From Membranipora membranacea (taxonomy: Eukaryota; Bryozoa; Gymnolaemata; Cheilostomatida; Membraniporidae): DNA of 64,000 nucleotides. Positions 61,171 through 64,000 of this stretch are shown here, one piece after another. Made by a program: the position numbers and the translations under genes. The stretch's first letter is position 1, and every line of letters begins with the position of its first letter. Location of the stretch: NCBI GenBank assembly GCA_914767715.1, contig OU612073.1, positions 5,332,001-5,396,000 of the forward strand, given 5' to 3'. The notes beneath the pieces were generated by a model. That model saw only the letters and a program-made list of their open reading frames with translations. It did not search any database and was not told the DNA's origin.

Positions 61171-61433
61171 TTGTTTGTCAGGATTTTTCTAAAAAGGCTT
61201 CACCACTCGGCAGCAACAGCCGGCATAACGATAACCAGCGTGAAATTATCAGATCTGTATTTCAACAGAACTTTGCCGTTCGATATGCTGTCCAACTGTT
61301 AGTTTCAACTGTGTCCCCAATCTTATAAAAAATATCATATTAGAGAGTTTGATGGTGCAGGCAGTGTTGCGTACTAAATGCATTTTAAGTACTCAGTTCC
61401 ATTAAACACTCATACAACTTCCTGAGGTGCAAT

Positions 61434-61544
61434 GGGTGTTATAAGACCTGTGGCAGGTGCTGTATGGAACACAACAAAACTGTATAGGCCTTGAGTGCTG
61501 TAAGACGTGTCCCATACAGCACAGGCCACACGTCTTACAACACC
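61434..61544. repeat. Long imperfect inverted repeat
   Basis: 61434-61467 pairs with 61511-61544 (core CCATACAGCAC and GTCTTA-AACACC). A second internal pairing joins GTGCTGTAAGACGTGT with ACACGTCTTACAACAC. The same ~30-base unit is thus present three times in alternating orientation. It is a probable foldback element. Confidence 0.8.
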
Positions 61545-61849
61545 TGTTGCCAGCGCCTGTTTTTAATGCCCATTCAGAACAGCATAAATTTTTGTAATGC
61601 AAATTCCATCGGTTATTAAAAATGGCGTGATGCTAACTTTTGTCAAGGTTGATAAATCCCATGAGAAGATAAGGCATATTGCCAAACCTAACTTAAATGG
61701 TTGAGCTCAAGTGTATTACCAACTCATTGGTTCATTGATAACAGTTGGGTTTTGCTATGATTCCCACTCTCCCTGTATTCTCTTTTTTATTATAGGGAGT
61801 TGCCTTTTTTTGGAGTTATCAAGTATCAGTTGGGGCGAAACATAATATG

Positions 61850-61968
61850 GGCATTGAGTATAGGCAGGAGCAGCGGACTAAAGACCCAAAAATCAGCGGA
61901 ACATAGACCCATACGGAACATAGATCCGAACGGAACATAGACCTGCACCCCATGTGCCTTATGAATGA
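61850..61968 (-). repeat. Sub-repeat cluster of GGAACATAGACC units, right
   Basis: Three units of CGGAACATAGAYC preceded by GCGGACTAAAGACCC and followed by TGCACCCCATGTGCCTT. It is inverted relative to 50797-50880. Confidence 0.8.
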
Positions 61969-62132
61969 ATAGTCTGAGGCTTAGACAGAATACCATTTTT
62001 ATCATAAGCTGACTGTTTTCAATATTGTGTGCAGTCTATTATATGCTATAACTTTCTTTCTGCAGAAAATTACATGCTGGTAAAAAAAATTGCATAAGGC
62101 TTGAATCAGCTGTCAACCCCCTCTAATACAAA

Positions 62133-63881
62133 ATGGAAGACATGGCAAACAGAATGGCAAAGGGTGGAAAAGGTGCAGGAATCGGCTTAGGACTGATGGG
62201 TGCATTAGGAGCTGCAGCTATTGGCCTATACCAGTCGATATACACAGGTATGAGAACCATCTATCCAAAGATCTCTCTTGATCTATCCTTGATCTATCTA
62301 TATCACTCGCTTCAGTCATTTGTTTTGTCTGTCAGTGTGTGTCAGCCCAAGGAGTAAAATGTAAAAGTCTTTTACTCCTTGGTCAGCCACTACTGTCAGT
62401 ATCAAACAATTATTACAAATCATTTCGAATCACTTCACTCCTCGGTTGAGTCAGTCAGATGAAAAAATAGAATAGGCACAGCCAGATAGATAAAATATTA
62501 AATAATCTATATTTGATATTTTGCAATTACCAATTAGTAGTCCAATTGAATTAAAAACTATCATTTCAATTGTTGCAAGTCCTCTCCAGATAGTCAAGTC
62601 TAGTGTCTAGCTAGCTGGTATGTCAAATGCAAATTTATTATAAATTGTTTGTAAATAATAATGATGATGATATATTATTATATGATAATGAAAATCAATC
62701 AATGTTTTTATTATTGTTTGTAATTTTAACCAACCAACAAGTGAGTAAGTTAGCGGAAACACTTCGGTTCGTCCCCGTTTCCAGTTCGTCCCTGTTTTTG
62801 TTTCGTCCCTTCTTGGTTCGTCCCTTATTCAGTTCGTTCTAGTTTTCAGTTCATCCCATGCAGTGTCAAGGTTACATTTTGAGTGAGCCCAAGCCAGAGA
62901 CATCGATACAAGCTCCCTATTTCTATGGCCCAAGCATGGGCCTCTGTAGCCTGTCTTAAAAGCCTGTTAAGACATCATCATGTTGTGATCACAATACAAA
63001 ACATATAATATAGCTAGAGCAAGGCCTAGAAAACATCATCAGTCAGGGAATTAGAATGATTGTTCATCTGAGACATTATTATTATTTTTGCCAATCATCC
63101 ATAACAAATCTGACATTGACATCGATGTCAACTGATAATGAAACTCGGAGTCTGTTGTGAGTAACACCGTGTAGCTGTAGGGCCTTTTATGATAGAACAC
63201 GGATTGTCTGCTCTGCTGGTAGTAGCAATGCTGATCCTCATATTCTAATTCTGATGTATAGATAGTAGATGGCAAAACATGTAGGCAACAGTCCATATTA
63301 AACACCATAGGTATATACCGTGTAAAATGCTAGGTACAACAACCCTGCTGAGTGTGTCATAATCGAATATTTATGATTTGATTATCTTTCATATTTTAGT
63401 TGAGGGTGGTCATAGAGCAGTCATGTTCAACCGTATAACTGGCGTGCAGAGTGATATCTACAAAGAAGGAATCCATTTCAGGTAAACTGATCACCAAGGC
63501 TTTCTTTCGGTTGTGACATGCATTTATTTTATATCATTGAAAAACTCTGGTACAGCAATCCATAGTATATGAATTGTGGATAATTTTATTGTAGGATTTT
63601 ACTAAATCATAGTTTTGAGGACACAAATAACTACTGGAGTGATCTTGGTAAAAGAATGTGACAAGGTTTACAGTTTTTAGCTCTATTAAGTGCAATCATA
63701 ATAGCTCATAGATAGACTGTCAAAATTAATTCACTTGGTATTTGACTGTATCTCCGATTACAAAGAACAACCAGAAATAACATGTATTTGTTTCATGGCA
63801 GAGTTCCCTGGTTCCAGTACCCTATAATCTATGATATAAGAGCTAGACCTCGCAAAGTTGTCTCTCCAACCGGAAGTAAAG
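62133..63881 (+). CDS. PHB2: Prohibitin-2, first three coding exons (partial, runs off the window)
   Basis: Exons at 62133-62247, 63400-63481 and 63802-63881 are in phase (GT/AG) and give 92 codons plus one base; the gene continues past 64000. Prohibitin-2 pairs with prohibitin-1 in ring complexes of the mitochondrial inner membrane, supporting cristae, m-AAA protease control and mitophagy. The N-terminus is a Gly/Ala-rich hydrophobic anchor ([20 protein letters not shown]). Next come [17 protein letters not shown] and [20 protein letters not shown] followed by [11 protein letters not shown], the start of the SPFH domain and near-invariant in PHB2. The start ATG is the only one before the conserved hydrophobic segment. 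Intron 1 carries a hairpin and a minisatellite. Confidence 0.96.
62347..62382. repeat. Perfect 13-bp inverted repeat, GGAGTAA family
   Basis: CCAAGGAGTAAAA and TTTTACTCCTTGG pair around ten bases in PHB2 intron 1. The stem resembles those at 41345-41374 and 19627-19775. Confidence 0.88.
62768..62858 (+). repeat. Minisatellite of ~16-17-base TTCGTCCC units
   Basis: Six units start at 62768, 62785, 62802, 62817, 62833 and 62850, each TTCGTCCC or a one-to-two base variant, separated by T-rich spacers ending CAG or TGG. It lies in PHB2 intron 1. Confidence 0.85.
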
Positions 63882-64000
63882 GTATGTTGGTATCAGAAAA
63901 CTAAACCCCCTTTTGGGTCAATGGTCCAATGAACATGCTTTGGCAACTGAAAATTTTAATCATTTTGGATAACTGATGGTGTTATGTTAATTACCTGTAA

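Larger units (their letters stand above)
48870..62132. other. 13-kb region without a recognised host gene; transposon graveyard
   Basis: It contains the individually listed LINE, gypsy, hAT-like, foldback and tandem-repeat remnants. Between them (48870-49690, 55150-56330, 58350-60250, 60300-61030) I found no gene. The open stretch at 59446-59790 has no recognisable motif. It could hide a DAXX 5' exon near its left end and the PHB2 promoter near its right end. Confidence 0.6.

Noticed and set aside
50797-61968. An intact Polinton/Maverick-like giant element between the facing clusters
   Set aside because: No polymerase, integrase or capsid-type gene lies inside, only fragments of other retroelements; kept only as a weak hypothesis.
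1-64000. CRISPR arrays, bacterial operons, rRNA genes
   Set aside because: None seen; all direct repeats are transposon- or satellite-like and the genes are split by spliceosomal introns.

Overview
This is an animal (metazoan) nuclear genome window that is AT-rich, intron-rich and full of transposon relics. The evidence is split genes with GT/AG introns and metazoan-type gene content: a FUBP/KSRP-type KH protein, a DNAJC16 J-protein, a DAXX histone chaperone, prohibitin-2 and a rhodopsin-like GPCR. Nothing bacterial was seen. I cannot name the species; an invertebrate is likely, but that is inference.

Layout. (1) 0.6-4.4 kb: a decayed GPCR copy followed by an intact single-coding-exon paralogue on the + strand. 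(2) 6.5-20.9 kb: three head-to-tail six-exon + strand genes for ~320-residue multi-pass membrane proteins that look like the long, TspO/MBR-related 'tryptophan-rich sensory protein' type. Copies 2 and 3 lie in a ~5 kb segmental duplication that includes their flanks. (3) 24.1-48.8 kb: three genes head-to-tail on the - strand, read from high to low coordinates: DAXX-like, DNAJC16-like and FUBP-like. All three can be spliced in silico into continuous reading frames (about 581, 792 and 714 codons; the DAXX N-terminus is the least certain). (4) 48.8-62.1 kb: no host gene recognised. This is a transposon graveyard with LINE reverse transcriptase and endonuclease remnants, a Ty3/gypsy RNase H-integrase remnant, several small inverted-repeat elements with clear target-site duplications, and a degenerate repeat field. 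(5) 62.1 kb to the right edge: the first three coding exons of prohibitin-2 (+), cut off by the window.

The host genes do not form a pathway. By family knowledge, DAXX is a nuclear H3.3 chaperone, DNAJC16 an ER-membrane co-chaperone with a thioredoxin fold, FUBP a single-stranded nucleic-acid binder, PHB2 a mitochondrial inner-membrane scaffold, and TspO relatives are membrane proteins of uncertain ligand. The most unusual material is the long-TspO triplication and the dense set of well-preserved non-autonomous elements: a tRNA-derived SINE in two copies; hAT-like elements with 8-bp duplications, one of them nested in a dead LINE; a TTAA-flanked foldback family; and a recurring short hairpin built on AAGGAGTAA.
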